The notes under the pieces were generated by a model. The model was not told the origin of the DNA. It was given only the letters and a program-made list of their open reading frames with translations, and searched no databases. From Clostridia bacterium (lineage in GTDB: Bacteria > Bacillota > Clostridia > Christensenellales > Borkfalkiaceae): a DNA stretch of 64,000 nucleotides. The DNA lies in the NCBI GenBank assembly GCA_017504165.1, contig JAFVRR010000012.1:1-64000 (forward strand). The letters are read 5' to 3'. The translations under genes were made by a program, and so were the position numbers. Of this stretch, positions 27,845 to 38,013 are shown piece after piece. Position 1 is the first letter of the stretch; each line of letters opens with the position of its first letter.

Positions 27845-30693
27845 TATCTAACTCCTATATTTTTCTTATACAATTTAAATTCAACTTGCACCGAATTGAT
27901 TGCCAAATCACTTGGCACATCCGAAGCAAAAAACAATTGAATAAAGTTTACGTTTCGCATATACAGTTTTTTGTTAAACGATGACCCAAACTCTGAATCA
28001 AGCGAAAAACTTTCTAAATCTAAAAGACTTAAATCAACGTCATTATTTGCCCTTAAAAGACCATAATTACTTGCGCCTAGTCTATGTTTGATTTTATACT
28101 TAAGGCGATTTGCAAGTGCCTTTTCGCCTGTTATTGAAAACATTGTTAATGACTTTGAATATGCTCTCGTTCCTAAATCCATTTCGCCCGATTGCCAAAT
28201 TGCCACTACTACATTTTTGTGGGTTATTGTTACCCTAAAGTCGTTTGTAGAAACATTTCCGCTTTCGACACTATCGCCTATCATTTCTTTGCCATCAATG
28301 TCAGTTATCGCTATTACATTATTGTCTTTCTTTTTTACATATAGCGTTTGCCCTATATAAGATTTACCATCAATTTTAAAATTGCAATCTGCAACAAAAC
28401 TGTCCCCATCTTGAATTAAATTAAATATGCTTTCATGTACAGTAAAACCATTGATTTTGTCATTGGCATCTATATTATCGTCATCGCTAACGTCATAATC
28501 ATAAGTAATTAATGGACTACCTAAAAAGTATTTAGTTTCATCAACATAATTTTTACCAAAACTACATACTTGCCCATCTTCCGTACCAAAGCATAATTCG
28601 TTGTTTATTACGCCCCATACACTAACAGGAATGTTTGTCCACCGCCACCATTCGTAATTTACCGCATTTGGCATATCGCCTTTAAATGATGCCGTATACT
28701 TATTATCGGCAACATAGCACTCTCCATCAATTGCGACATAAAGCCTGCCATCAATTGATATACATTTTGCTTTTGATAAATCAAATTTTTCAAGCGTATT
28801 TGAAATTTGCCTCGACCTATGAAGAATATACCTTGAATCTACCGTCATATTCTCGCCAAGAGAAATAGCGTATAACCCATCTTTAGCAACCATTAAGCAA
28901 TCGCCATTGAAGTTTACTACTTCGCCTACTGCACCCATACTTACCCTAAACCCTTTTGGTGTAAATAATGCAGTATAATCTACTGTGTCCGCTTCTGTTT
29001 TCCCTGTCACAATATTGCCCGATATAACAAATATCGATGGCTCTTGCGATGAATATTCTTTCGCTATCAATAATGTACTATCATTTAATCTATCAAGACC
29101 TGTAATCTTCTTGTCTGCCGTTCCGCAAGCACACCACGATTTTTCCCCAAAGTATGTAAAATCTAAATCTTTTGACCATCTCACAAGGTTATCAGTTATC
29201 ACAAATAACCTATCCGATGCACCTTGCAAACCAAACGTATTCGCTAAAGTTATACTTTTAAAGGTTTCTTCGTTTGTGTTTATTGATTGCCTCAACTTAA
29301 TTTTAATGTTTGGTTTTTCGGGAACTAAAGGTTTATAAGCATCTTCTTTATCTTTTACCGCATTAAAAGTTAACACGCCTTCATCATAACTAGCCGTGTA
29401 ATCGTTTGTTGTATTGGCAAAACCATAGTTAATAGTTTGCGCCCATTTAAGGTCACAATACGCTTCTTCCAATATAGGAGAATATTCTGTTAAGTCGCAG
29501 TTTATATTCATATAAAAAGATGCAATGCTATAATCTACAAAAACTGTCCACCCATAACTACTTGAATGCGTCACCCCTTCATTAGTTATTGTTACGATTT
29601 GTGAATATGCTTTAATCTTTGTTTCGTTGTTTTGATAATCTTTATATACTAAAGAATGTATTGCTTTTGTTGGTCTATTATATGTGTAATTTTGACCATC
29701 CCCTCTTAACACTGTTGCTTGCGCAGTTTCCATATCACGCTTAACAATTAACTGTGCGCCACCTTCAAACCTTGCAATAAGAATGTCTGGTAAATTATAA
29801 TTTACTTGGAAAGTAAACCCACCTAAAGACTTTACATCTTGAGCAGACACTGGCCCTACTGCGCCAATAGAAATTGTTATGGCTAAATTCTTAATCGTAT
29901 CGCCTTTTTCATATTTACCACCTTGCGTATCAGTTCCTGTTTTTTTACTTAACACAATATTGTTGTTGATGATAATTTGCTCTATATCATCTTTAGAGTC
30001 TAAATAATATGTGGCTTTATCTTGGTCACTTAAACTATCTACTCCCACTAAAGTATTATAATAATAAGGCGATAATAGATTTTTTTCTTCGGCAGTAATT
30101 CTTGTAATTTCTTTACCAAATTCTTCGCTACCAATATTTTCCGTTGTAGTTGGAATATAAACATCTTCGTTGCCGATTACTCTTCTAAACTCATAACATC
30201 CATTTGCCCATTTAGAAAATACAATAAAATCGCCACACCCGACAAAATATACTTTTTTGCCATTAATAAAACATTTGCATTCTGTATCAGTCAAGAAACT
30301 TGTTTCAATAGCATTTTGGGGTTTATCATTTATAATATTGTCATTTTCAATCTCGTCATTGAAAACTAATTGTTTAGTTGTAATGTCTATACACTCTCTG
30401 CCTTTAACCCAAAAAAACTTTTTATTTGCATAAACTATTACAAATTCAATGCCTTCTATCGTAAAATTAAAAATACCTTTAATCGCAGGGAATTTCTCAT
30501 CATCACGAATTCTAAACTTTGTTGCCCAACCATAACGCTTATGATTTACACCATCTCGTGATATGAAGTTTTCCATTAACGTTGAATGTTTTGCATCAAC
30601 GTCTATACTTGCCGATAAGGTATCTAATCCTTTAAACCCACTTAACGTTACGGTTTTTCGTTCTTTCAGATTTAGATTTGTGTTTACTTTCAT
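27844..30693 (-). CDS. Large beta-rich tail protein, nozzle-like
   Basis: The 949-residue protein is almost entirely beta-rich, with propeller-like segments between about 500 and 720 (VRWSKDLDFTYFG, DGLYAISLGEN, NNELCFGTEDGQVCSF). Size, position after the adaptor and before the fibre, and this core resemble the tail nozzle proteins of short-tailed phages (T7 gp12 or P22 gp10 in role). No tape-measure protein is nearby. The assignment rests on architecture and order, not on a recognised family name. Confidence 0.6.
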   Translation of the reverse strand: MKVNTNLNLKERKTVTLSGFKGLDTLSASIDVDAKHSTLMENFISRDGVNHKRYGWATKFRIRDDEKFPAIKGIFNFTIEGIEFVIVYANKKFFWVKGRECIDITTKQLVFNDEIENDNIINDKPQNAIETSFLTDTECKCFINGKKVYFVGCGDFIVFSKWANGCYEFRRVIGNEDVYIPTTTENIGSEEFGKEITRITAEEKNLLSPYYYNTLVGVDSLSDQDKATYYLDSKDDIEQIIINNNIVLSKKTGTDTQGGKYEKGDTIKNLAITISIGAVGPVSAQDVKSLGGFTFQVNYNLPDILIARFEGGAQLIVKRDMETAQATVLRGDGQNYTYNRPTKAIHSLVYKDYQNNETKIKAYSQIVTITNEGVTHSSSYGWTVFVDYSIASFYMNINCDLTEYSPILEEAYCDLKWAQTINYGFANTTNDYTASYDEGVLTFNAVKDKEDAYKPLVPEKPNIKIKLRQSINTNEETFKSITLANTFGLQGASDRLFVITDNLVRWSKDLDFTYFGEKSWCACGTADKKITGLDRLNDSTLLIAKEYSSQEPSIFVISGNIVTGKTEADTVDYTALFTPKGFRVSMGAVGEVVNFNGDCLMVAKDGLYAISLGENMTVDSRYILHRSRQISNTLEKFDLSKAKCISIDGRLYVAIDGECYVADNKYTASFKGDMPNAVNYEWWRWTNIPVSVWGVINNELCFGTEDGQVCSFGKNYVDETKYFLGSPLITYDYDVSDDDNIDANDKINGFTVHESIFNLIQDGDSFVADCNFKIDGKSYIGQTLYVKKKDNNVIAITDIDGKEMIGDSVESGNVSTNDFRVTITHKNVVVAIWQSGEMDLGTRAYSKSLTMFSITGEKALANRLKYKIKHRLGASNYGLLRANNDVDLSLLDLESFSLDSEFGSSFNKKLYMRNVNFIQLFFASDVPSDLAINSVQVEFKLYKKNIGVR

Positions 30694-30702
30694 TTTGCCA
30701 CC

Positions 30703-31344
30703 TTAATAAAGCGTATTTTTAACATACTGTTGCCTTGCCTTTTTAGGTTTTCCATAAGCAACATATTCATTTAATGCACTTTCAAAAATATTTCGTGCAT
30801 TTGCCGATACGTTTGGCTCATCTAACTCATACAACTCACCCTTGACAAAGTACGGAATAATTCTTGCAAGCGTTTCGGGAATATCTAATTCCGAGCCTTC
30901 ATCTGCTTTCTCTTCAATCATTACATTTGGACTATATGTAATTACTATCTTTTCTTCCTTGCCTTTATACCTTGCCAAATCGTTAAAGTTTATAAGTATT
31001 TCATTTTCGCCTACGGATTTAAAATCTAAATCCATATACACCGCATCTTCATTTATATAGATAATCCGTTCTATTGAATTTAAATCGGATATAACTTTCA
31101 AATTTAATTTCAGATATTGCCCTAAAGTTTCACACTCGCTTGGTTTAATTTCCTTCGTTTTAAACGGCAATACCTTAAAAAGCATAAACCTTGACAACGC
31201 TCTATTGATTGAGCCGTTCATTCTATCAAGGTAATATTTATACAATTCATCACTCTTGTATTCTTCTATTCTATCTATAAATAATTTTTCATCGTTTACT
31301 GCCATCAAGCGTAAACATTCAAGTTTTAATTCGCCAAGTTTCAT
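30703..31344 (-). CDS. Head-tail adaptor-like protein
   Basis: From ATG 31,344 (GGAG upstream) the protein has about 213 residues and opens with MKLGELKLECLRLM. It is mostly helical at the start, with a beta middle and helical end, as in adaptor proteins that sit under the portal. The open frame extends to 31,389, but that part overlaps a terminator hairpin. The order capsid, small protein, this gene, nozzle supports the adaptor role. Confidence 0.6.
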   Translation of the reverse strand: MKLGELKLECLRLMAVNDEKLFIDRIEEYKSDELYKYYLDRMNGSINRALSRFMLFKVLPFKTKEIKPSECETLGQYLKLNLKVISDLNSIERIIYINEDAVYMDLDFKSVGENEILINFNDLARYKGKEEKIVITYSPNVMIEEKADEGSELDIPETLARIIPYFVKGELYELDEPNVSANARNIFESALNEYVAYGKPKKARQQYVKNTLY

Positions 31345-31352
31345 TTTAACTC

Positions 31353-31400
31353 CAAAAAAACAGCACAAGGAAGATAGATAAAAATCCATCTTCCGTGCTT
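31353..31400 (-). terminator. Terminator or attenuator after the capsid genes
   Basis: AGCACGGAAGAT pairs with ATCTTCCTTGTGCT (one bulge and one G-U) around a loop of about 12 bases, followed on the minus strand by seven T residues. It lies just after the stop of the 129-residue capsid-associated gene and before the adaptor gene, so it may reduce expression of the tail genes relative to capsid. Confidence 0.7.
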
Positions 31401-31408
31401 TTAAATTA

Positions 31409-31798
31409 TTATGGAAGCGTTACGCACGCAACCGAAATTTTTGCAAAGTTTGTATCAATAGTATAAAGAATATAACCATCGATTGATAAGTCTTTATAGA
31501 GTGCCGATTCAAGCGAAACCGCTACTTCTTTAGAAGCAGGAACGGTTATAGTAAGTGGATTTTCGGCGCTGTATGGGCTATTGCCCGGAGCAACATTAAC
31601 TACAACACTTGCAGTATGGGAGTTTTTGATAAGAACAACAGTTCTGCTATCATTTGCATCAGATACTACTTGAACGCCGTATCTTGATTCTGAAGCGCTA
31701 AATTGCTTATCACCGCTTGCAAGCTGTGTTAAAGCTGTGTATTTTACTTCAGTTGGGTTGTTCCTTACTTTAGTTTTTGAAACGTCTAAATTAGTCAT
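31409..31798 (-). CDS. Small beta-sandwich capsid-associated protein
   Basis: The 129-residue protein is beta-rich with alternating hydrophobic strands (TVVLIKNSHTASVVVNVAPG, LTITVPASKEVAVSLES) and no helix of note. It lies 18 bases after the capsid gene and before a terminator. The position and fold type suggest a head decoration or fibre-like capsid protein; no named family is recognised. Confidence 0.5.
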   Translation of the reverse strand: MTNLDVSKTKVRNNPTEVKYTALTQLASGDKQFSASESRYGVQVVSDANDSRTVVLIKNSHTASVVVNVAPGNSPYSAENPLTITVPASKEVAVSLESALYKDLSIDGYILYTIDTNFAKISVACVTLP

Positions 31799-31816
31799 AT
31801 TTCGTGTCCCCCTTTA

Positions 31817-32776
31817 TTAACCTTCGTATGCTTTTCTATCAATCTTGATATACTTACAAGCCTTTGCGTCAAGCATTCCTGCATCGTAAAGGTTATAACC
31901 TTTAAGCGCTTCTGCAAATGCGTTATCAGGCTCATATGGTTTAATTCTTGTTAATGGGTCAAAGAATGCTACTGAATCGCCTGTTCTAACCGTAGCGTAT
32001 TCGTAGTTCTCATCTTCTATCATTACGTTTGCCATGTAGAAGTTAACCCCGTTATATGGCACAACTTCTCTACCTTTAATAAGTTTAGAGTTGTTAGTGT
32101 CAATGTTTCTTAATGCGGTTTTTAATCTTCTAATAAATGCAGGTGAAACTTCTGCAAAGAGTTCTTCACTGTCTTTAACGTTGTTTTGTCTTAATTGCAT
32201 AACAACTTCATCCACGAAGTCTAAAACGTTAATATAACCTGCGCTCGCTGAGAATTTAGAAGATAATTTAACCGCTTTAGCAACTCCTCCGACTTGGAAG
32301 TCAGAGCCCGTAAGCAATGCTTCTTTACAAGAAGTGATAACTTTTCTTACGTGCTTATCTTGTTCGTAAGCGATATCTTGCGCTGCTTTTGGCCTTGTTT
32401 TAGCAATGATACCTTTTTCTGAACTTTGTTGTTTATCAATATCGCCAACCATAAAGTTAAAAAGAGCGATTTGGTTAACTTCAAATTCCTTTTCATAGCC
32501 TTTAATTTCTTCGGCTTGCGGAATACCTTTTTGAATAACGTCTTTACCTGTACCCGCAATGCTACCTTTACCTACGGCATTAGCCGCATATGTACCGTCT
32601 GCTTGAATATTGTAGATAGTTGCTCTACCTAAACCTTTAACTTTGATTTTGTCGCCTTGCTTTTCGATTTCGCCTTCGTACTCTCTAGTACAGTGGTCTG
32701 CAAGACATAAGTACTTGTCTCTTTCTGTAAGAAGTTTTTTCGCTTCTACAGCTTCAATAAAATTTGCGTATGACAT
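31817..32776 (-). CDS. Major capsid protein
   Basis: The 319-residue protein follows the scaffold gene by 17 bases. It has an N-terminal arm, an extended beta loop region (about 40-95), helical core with a charged spine (TRPKAAQDIAYEQDKHVRKV) and a C-terminal beta domain (GVNFYMANVM, TRIKPYEP). The length and order, between scaffold and adaptor, fit an HK97-fold coat protein. No separate prohead protease is seen, as is usual for phages with a free scaffold protein. Confidence 0.8.
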   Translation of the reverse strand: MSYANFIEAVEAKKLLTERDKYLCLADHCTREYEGEIEKQGDKIKVKGLGRATIYNIQADGTYAANAVGKGSIAGTGKDVIQKGIPQAEEIKGYEKEFEVNQIALFNFMVGDIDKQQSSEKGIIAKTRPKAAQDIAYEQDKHVRKVITSCKEALLTGSDFQVGGVAKAVKLSSKFSASAGYINVLDFVDEVVMQLRQNNVKDSEELFAEVSPAFIRRLKTALRNIDTNNSKLIKGREVVPYNGVNFYMANVMIEDENYEYATVRTGDSVAFFDPLTRIKPYEPDNAFAEALKGYNLYDAGMLDAKACKYIKIDRKAYEG

Positions 32777-32793
32777 GATTTATTCTCCTATTA

Positions 32794-33594
32794 TTATTTT
32801 GCTTTTTGCCAATAATTGTAGGACGCTTCAACGTCTTTCCAATTCTTGTCGATTTCGGACTGTGACATCTTACCGATTTGTTCTAACGTGTATTTAGGCG
32901 CACCAACGTCACCTACCGCCGATAGATTACCCGCCGATGTGTTGTCCTTTGCAAGTTTCCTTGCAATTTCAGTTTTGGCAGTTTCTTCTGCCGATTCTTT
33001 AAGACCGCTACGAAGACTGCTATAAGCTTCGTATATGTCTTTCAATGAAACTCTGCCTATTAACTTATTGCTAAACTTCACAAAGTCTTGCTCTTTGCTT
33101 AATTCGTTCAAGTTAATATCGGGATAGGATTCTCGAAATTCTTTAACTTCCTTTTCGATTTGTTCGGTACGTGCCTTTTCACTATCAATTGCTTTTTGCT
33201 CTTCCAGGCCAGCGTACTTATGATAATCGCCCACAGGGTCTCCACCATTTTTATCGATTTGCTTCATAGTTTTAAAAACTTTGACGTCTCGAAGCGTTTC
33301 GATTGGCTCGTTTGTGTATGGATTCTTTCCGACATACTCTTTAAGAAATTTCAGTTCGGATTCTTCCTTTGCATTTTTTTCCGCCCTTCGCTTATCCGCA
33401 AACTCCCTATTTTTTTCCTTGCTTTGTTTCACTTTTTCTTCTTTACCTTCTTCGGCTTTTTCTTCCGTTTCGGTAAATATTGCATCCACTTCCTTACCAT
33501 CGTCTTCTGCGATAACGACTTCCTCATCTACTTCATTAGTGGTCACTTCAGTAGTTTCTACGGTTTCTTGCGCAGAATCTAAAATGTTTTCCAT
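32794..33594 (-). CDS. Phage scaffold protein
   Basis: The 266-residue protein is very acidic at the start (about 1-50, rich in E, D, T, V) and highly charged and helical afterwards (KQSKEKNREFADKRRAEK, then long helices to residue 220), with a short C-terminal segment. That composition, and placement between portal and capsid, is that of scaffolding proteins that shape the procapsid and leave before DNA packaging. Confidence 0.75.
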   Translation of the reverse strand: MENILDSAQETVETTEVTTNEVDEEVVIAEDDGKEVDAIFTETEEKAEEGKEEKVKQSKEKNREFADKRRAEKNAKEESELKFLKEYVGKNPYTNEPIETLRDVKVFKTMKQIDKNGGDPVGDYHKYAGLEEQKAIDSEKARTEQIEKEVKEFRESYPDINLNELSKEQDFVKFSNKLIGRVSLKDIYEAYSSLRSGLKESAEETAKTEIARKLAKDNTSAGNLSAVGDVGAPKYTLEQIGKMSQSEIDKNWKDVEASYNYWQKAK

Positions 33595-33643
33595 TTTGCT
33601 CCTTTGCTTTTTAGGATTTCTCCACCCTTGCAGGGAATATTAT

Positions 33644-35668
33644 TTAAACGGATTCTTCTCCGTTCATTTCACTCATTGCTTTCGCTTTTTCTTCTTCCGA
33701 CATTAAACTCCACATTTTTTGGAACATACCGTTAGATTGTGCAAATAAATCTGCTTGAGATTCTTCACTTGCCCTTATTTGCTTATTTGCTTGTTGTAAT
33801 TGTTGATTTGCAATACCGATTTTGCTTGAATATTCGGCACTTATCTTTACAATTAATTGTTGTAACGATTCGTAACCTTTAATGCATTGCATTGCTTTCT
33901 TCACTACTTCATCTTGTTTTGCGATAAGTTTAACCGACTCTTGCAACTGCGATTGATTTTCCGCTAATTGTTGCTTGAGCATCATATTTTCGTTATATTG
34001 CGTGTTTTCTAACTCTTCTATAAGTTTCGATTTGTCACTTAATGCATCAGAAGGATATAATTTCAAATATTGAGTAAATGTTATTTGTCCGCTTTGTAAT
34101 GCTAAATCAAGCATTGCAATGTCGCCCGATACGCTTGAACGTGTTCCTGCGGTAACTTCGATTACAATATCAAACATATCATTTTCGTAATCTGTAGCGT
34201 TAAACACACCGCTTTTTAAAACGTCTTCATATTTGTTGTTTTTTTTGTTTAACTGCCTTTCCGTATAAGTGAACTCTTTATTCTCATCATAATGAGTTCT
34301 AAAGAACATCTCCATAATACGACCTTGTTTTAACTTTGCATCTTGTAGTCTTTGGCGTTTTTCTTCGGTGGGAAGAAGGGCTTGGCTTTGCAGTTGAGCG
34401 ATGGCTTGTCCCGACATATTTCTTCCCAACACTTCCCCACTCATCACTTCAGTAGAGCCTGTTACGCTTCTAGAAAGACTTATAATCGTTTCAATTTCTG
34501 TTAATGGCATTGCCGACAATTGAGGGTCGGGTAAACGGTATATCCCTTGACTATGTAGTTTAGAATAATCGTGAAGTATTTGCCCAGGCCTATTGTCAAG
34601 CTCTTGGTCACCTAACGCATCTTCTTTTACTACAATTTTCCCTAAAGCGTTGTTTTCGGTTGCAAATGCTTGTAAGGCTAAAATGTTATTAACTGTCTTT
34701 TGGTTATTTATTAAGCCCGCAACTTCGCCTATACCGTAGATTGAAGATTCTCTTTCTTCGTAAGCACCTACTACTACTGGATAATATATTGCTTTATACT
34801 TGCTTATTTTAGGTTTGTTTTCTGGCTTGTCTGGAGTCTGATTTGTAGAATCTACATCATCAATAGTTGAAGAGTTTTCTTTTATTTTCTTCACAATGCT
34901 TGCGTATGCCTTTTCGTAGTTCGGTGCAAGAGAGCATTCTTCAGATATCATTAAGTTTTTAGTAGATTTAACAAAATAGATTTCACCATCCTTACGATAA
35001 TACTTTGTAAGAACGGTTAACATTTCCGTGCCTTCTTGGTTTATTTGAGCATCGTAATCCATAGTCTCATCATCGGGCCCAATATGTTCTTGTAAATTTT
35101 TAGGTAATTTATCTTTAACACTCTTAACGGTTGCCCTTGATGCAATAATAATCCACTCTTGCTTTTGCTCATCTTTTTCTTGAGGGTTTGCAAAAACTAT
35201 ATTTCTTACGTCTATCAATTGACATCGTAAAGCACCGTCTATCTTTCCACGTCTACCCATTGCTTCATTATCCCAATAGTAGTGGTAAACGTAAGTTCCT
35301 TTAATGATGCCCGCCTTTATTGCTTCACTATCTATGTATTTGATTTGTGCTTCCTTTTGCCAAAACTCTGCAAAATTATTAAAGTTGTCAGTTTTGTTGT
35401 TTGGATTAGAAGACTTGTATACAATACGTAATGGCGAAGACATTAAGTTGGCCCTTTTATTGTCTACTATCATTTTGATAAAGTTAACTACTGGTCGCGG
35501 ATAATTTTCCGTTCCAGGTTTTATCTTTCCCCACTGTTTACCTTCATAAAAGTCTACACATAGCGGAATTACTTTATCGAGACCTAACATGCTTTGATAA
35601 GCCCTTCCGTTTTCATAATCTTTCCAAATTTGGGATGCTTGTTCGTGTATAAGTTTTTCCTTCTTCAT
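33644..35668 (-). CDS. Portal protein
   Basis: The 674-residue protein has the layout of large portals of short-tailed phages: a clip/wing region, then VNFIKMIVDNKRANLMSSPL near residue 66, a central stem/crown segment with VAGLINNQKTVNNILALQA near 315, and a long C-terminal helical barrel (about 545-650, rich in Q). The portal forms the dodecameric gate for DNA entry and exit. It overlaps the small gene after terL by four bases, in the usual terL-portal-scaffold order. Confidence 0.82.
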   Translation of the reverse strand: MKKEKLIHEQASQIWKDYENGRAYQSMLGLDKVIPLCVDFYEGKQWGKIKPGTENYPRPVVNFIKMIVDNKRANLMSSPLRIVYKSSNPNNKTDNFNNFAEFWQKEAQIKYIDSEAIKAGIIKGTYVYHYYWDNEAMGRRGKIDGALRCQLIDVRNIVFANPQEKDEQKQEWIIIASRATVKSVKDKLPKNLQEHIGPDDETMDYDAQINQEGTEMLTVLTKYYRKDGEIYFVKSTKNLMISEECSLAPNYEKAYASIVKKIKENSSTIDDVDSTNQTPDKPENKPKISKYKAIYYPVVVGAYEERESSIYGIGEVAGLINNQKTVNNILALQAFATENNALGKIVVKEDALGDQELDNRPGQILHDYSKLHSQGIYRLPDPQLSAMPLTEIETIISLSRSVTGSTEVMSGEVLGRNMSGQAIAQLQSQALLPTEEKRQRLQDAKLKQGRIMEMFFRTHYDENKEFTYTERQLNKKNNKYEDVLKSGVFNATDYENDMFDIVIEVTAGTRSSVSGDIAMLDLALQSGQITFTQYLKLYPSDALSDKSKLIEELENTQYNENMMLKQQLAENQSQLQESVKLIAKQDEVVKKAMQCIKGYESLQQLIVKISAEYSSKIGIANQQLQQANKQIRASEESQADLFAQSNGMFQKMWSLMSEEEKAKAMSEMNGEESV

Positions 35669-35901
35669 TTTTTAGCCCCTTTGTTTAGGTAGTCTTGAAT
35701 TTCTTCGATTCTATCATCCTTCAACCATTCGCTAACTTTTTCAATTTCGGTTTTATTCACACCTTCTTTTGTTAGTATTTTAACTACTTTCTTATTTAGC
35801 GCTATAATCGCATTAAAAAAAGGTTTATATCCATTAGATAAAACATCTACAGTCTTTTCTAATTCTTCTATTCTTTTAACTAATTCTTTCTTCTTTACCA
35901 T
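35665..35901 (-). CDS. Small coiled-coil phage protein between terL and portal
   Basis: From ATG 35,901 (GGAG nine bases upstream) it encodes about 78 residues, mostly charged helix (KKKELVKRIEELEKTV, then ALNKKVVKILTKEG). A longer frame from 35,916 also exists. It overlaps both the terL end and the portal start. No family is recognised. Confidence 0.5.
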   Translation of the reverse strand: MVKKKELVKRIEELEKTVDVLSNGYKPFFNAIIALNKKVVKILTKEGVNKTEIEKVSEWLKDDRIEEIQDYLNKGAKK

Positions 35902-37562
35902 TCGGACCCACTCCATGAGGTTTTATTTTTACTTTTTTTATCTTCAAATTCTGACAATATGTTATATTCTTTCTTTGTTTCTTCTTTAGACCATACAAAA
36001 CTTCCTTGTTTGCTTATAAAATGAGCTATGCAATCAGCCATAACCAAGTCATCGTGCTTTCCATCCATTGCCGATTCTTTTCCATCATCGTGTTTTATAA
36101 ATGTAAGCATTTCTCGCAACGTTTCCTTGTCACATTCGATTTCAGGGCAGTCTCTAAACAATGCTTTAAAATCTGCAATGATTTGTGGTCTTGTTATTCG
36201 GTTAGTGTTAAACCCGTATTTCTTAACAATCTTTTTTGATATATCATCAACTTGTTCACGTATATATAAATTCTTATAGCCCAAGCGAACAAGTTCATTT
36301 GTAGGTGAAACAGAAAAGTTTGTTTCAATGCCTATTATTGCCTCGTGATAATACATACCTAAACAATACATTTGGTCGGCATATAAATCATCATCTATCC
36401 TTTGACGTCTATATGTTGCTACACACTTTTGTGTTATGTTATCAATTACCTTACCCGTGAAGTAGTCAGACCCATCGCCAGCCGTATCACCGCCTAATGC
36501 ATAAGGCTTTCTTTGTCCTTTATCGTTAACTTCGGGTATTTTATGTATTACTATTTCCCCGTTCACGTCATCAACCCATCGAATATTTGATATCTTTGCT
36601 ACATCTCTTGAGAGAATGACTTTATCATATTCAAAACGCCCTATTCTACTAGGCTCTAAATTTCTTAAAGCTGCAAGACGCTCTATTATTAACAATTTAT
36701 TGAAGACACAATTACCCGTCGAAATAAACGCTTCTTCGGGGCTTGCGGGATATTCTTGTTTAAATTGGTCTACGTCGCCGTTAAAGGTGGTTGCAATCTT
36801 CGTTCTACGCCAATACAATTGTCCGTCAGTTAAATTGTATAAAGTCTTTAAAGACAGTTCTTCGGGCGTAGGCTTGAAGTATTCTGGTGGCTCTTTTGTG
36901 TATTCTGGCAGTTCATGCCAGGCACAGAATATAGGAATATATTCGCTTTCCCCAGCTACTGCTTTATCCCAACGTTCTTTAAACTCATCGTAGCCGTTTG
37001 CAGTGCTTTCAATAATAACAATAGTTCCAGGCTCATCTGGAACGGTTTGAAGTAGAGCGGTTAGCGTGGCTTTTTGGTCGCGCCAAAACGCATACTCTGA
37101 TATATGTAAAATATTAAAAGTTCCCGAACGGCCTAACCTATCACCGCTTTCTGCCGTAAATAATTGAATTTTACTGTCAAGCCCCGTTCCTTCTTTGTTG
37201 TTAAAGACTAACTCTTTTGCATTACTTTTTAACGTTTCGGGCTTTAATGCATCGGGTAAATTGTGATAAAAACGCTTAAACATTTCAAACAAGTTATTTG
37301 TGGCGCTTAATTCATGCGCAACTATACCTGCAGTAATATTCTTTTTGGTTGCTGTGCTTTTAAAAATAATACCTTCAGTTTCGGTAGAGAAACCCATTTG
37401 CCTTGCTTTAAGAACTATGATTCTTATTGGTTTACCTTGTTCTGCTTGAGTTTTTATCGCATTATAGAGCTTCTCTTGTGGCGCATTAAATTTAAAAGGT
37501 ATTATTTTCATATCTTTAGTTCTTATTTTTAAAAACTTTTCGATATACTCTTTAGTTGTCAA
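35895..37562 (-). CDS. terL: Terminase large subunit
   Basis: The 555-residue protein drives DNA packaging. It has an ATPase half with the adenine/Walker A stretch VLKARQMGFSTETEG near residue 50, Walker B-like ILHISEYAFW near 158, a coupling STANGYDEF segment near 195, and a nuclease half with metal residues in LGGDTAGDGSDYF near 362 and KHDDLVMADC near 520. Length is normal. It overlaps terS by four bases. Confidence 0.93.
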   Translation of the reverse strand: MTTKEYIEKFLKIRTKDMKIIPFKFNAPQEKLYNAIKTQAEQGKPIRIIVLKARQMGFSTETEGIIFKSTATKKNITAGIVAHELSATNNLFEMFKRFYHNLPDALKPETLKSNAKELVFNNKEGTGLDSKIQLFTAESGDRLGRSGTFNILHISEYAFWRDQKATLTALLQTVPDEPGTIVIIESTANGYDEFKERWDKAVAGESEYIPIFCAWHELPEYTKEPPEYFKPTPEELSLKTLYNLTDGQLYWRRTKIATTFNGDVDQFKQEYPASPEEAFISTGNCVFNKLLIIERLAALRNLEPSRIGRFEYDKVILSRDVAKISNIRWVDDVNGEIVIHKIPEVNDKGQRKPYALGGDTAGDGSDYFTGKVIDNITQKCVATYRRQRIDDDLYADQMYCLGMYYHEAIIGIETNFSVSPTNELVRLGYKNLYIREQVDDISKKIVKKYGFNTNRITRPQIIADFKALFRDCPEIECDKETLREMLTFIKHDDGKESAMDGKHDDLVMADCIAHFISKQGSFVWSKEETKKEYNILSEFEDKKSKNKTSWSGSEW

Positions 37563-38005
37563 TATTCATCACCCTTATTTATCGCTTGCAATACTTCATC
37601 GTAACTTACGCCGATATTAGCAGTTTTTCCGCCTGTTAATACTTGTCGCTTATCAAACGTTGTGCCCATAACTGCGACAGCATCTCTTGGCGAAAGTTTA
37701 TCTTCATCGATTGCCCTGTGAATAACCTTAACGGAACGATTAAAAAGACTTTCAAAAGACTCTTTCATAGTTTCGTTAAACTCTTTATTTGCCTCTTCTT
37801 GAAGTTCTTTCTTTTTACGTGCCTTTAATTCTTCAAATTCTTTTGCTTGCTCCGGGTCGCTTAATATCCTTTTCATAACAGTAAAAACTGTGTTGTCTGG
37901 TATTCCACCAACAAACTTTGCTGTTTCACTTAACGACATTCCTACTGCTCTGCAAAGTTTAATCTTTTCTATAACTTCTGGAGGCGTTGCTACACCTTTT
38001 GCCAT
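37559..38005 (-). CDS. terS: Terminase small subunit
   Basis: The 148-residue protein has an N-terminal helix-turn-helix-like part (PPEVIEKIKLCRAVGMSLSE) followed by a strongly charged helical segment (about 50-90) for oligomerisation and a short C-terminal tail. Small size, HTH and its immediate overlap with terL support the call. It recognises phage DNA for packaging. Confidence 0.8.
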   Translation of the reverse strand: MAKGVATPPEVIEKIKLCRAVGMSLSETAKFVGGIPDNTVFTVMKRILSDPEQAKEFEELKARKKKELQEEANKEFNETMKESFESLFNRSVKVIHRAIDEDKLSPRDAVAVMGTTFDKRQVLTGGKTANIGVSYDEVLQAINKGDEY

Positions 38006-38013
38006 ATCTTCAC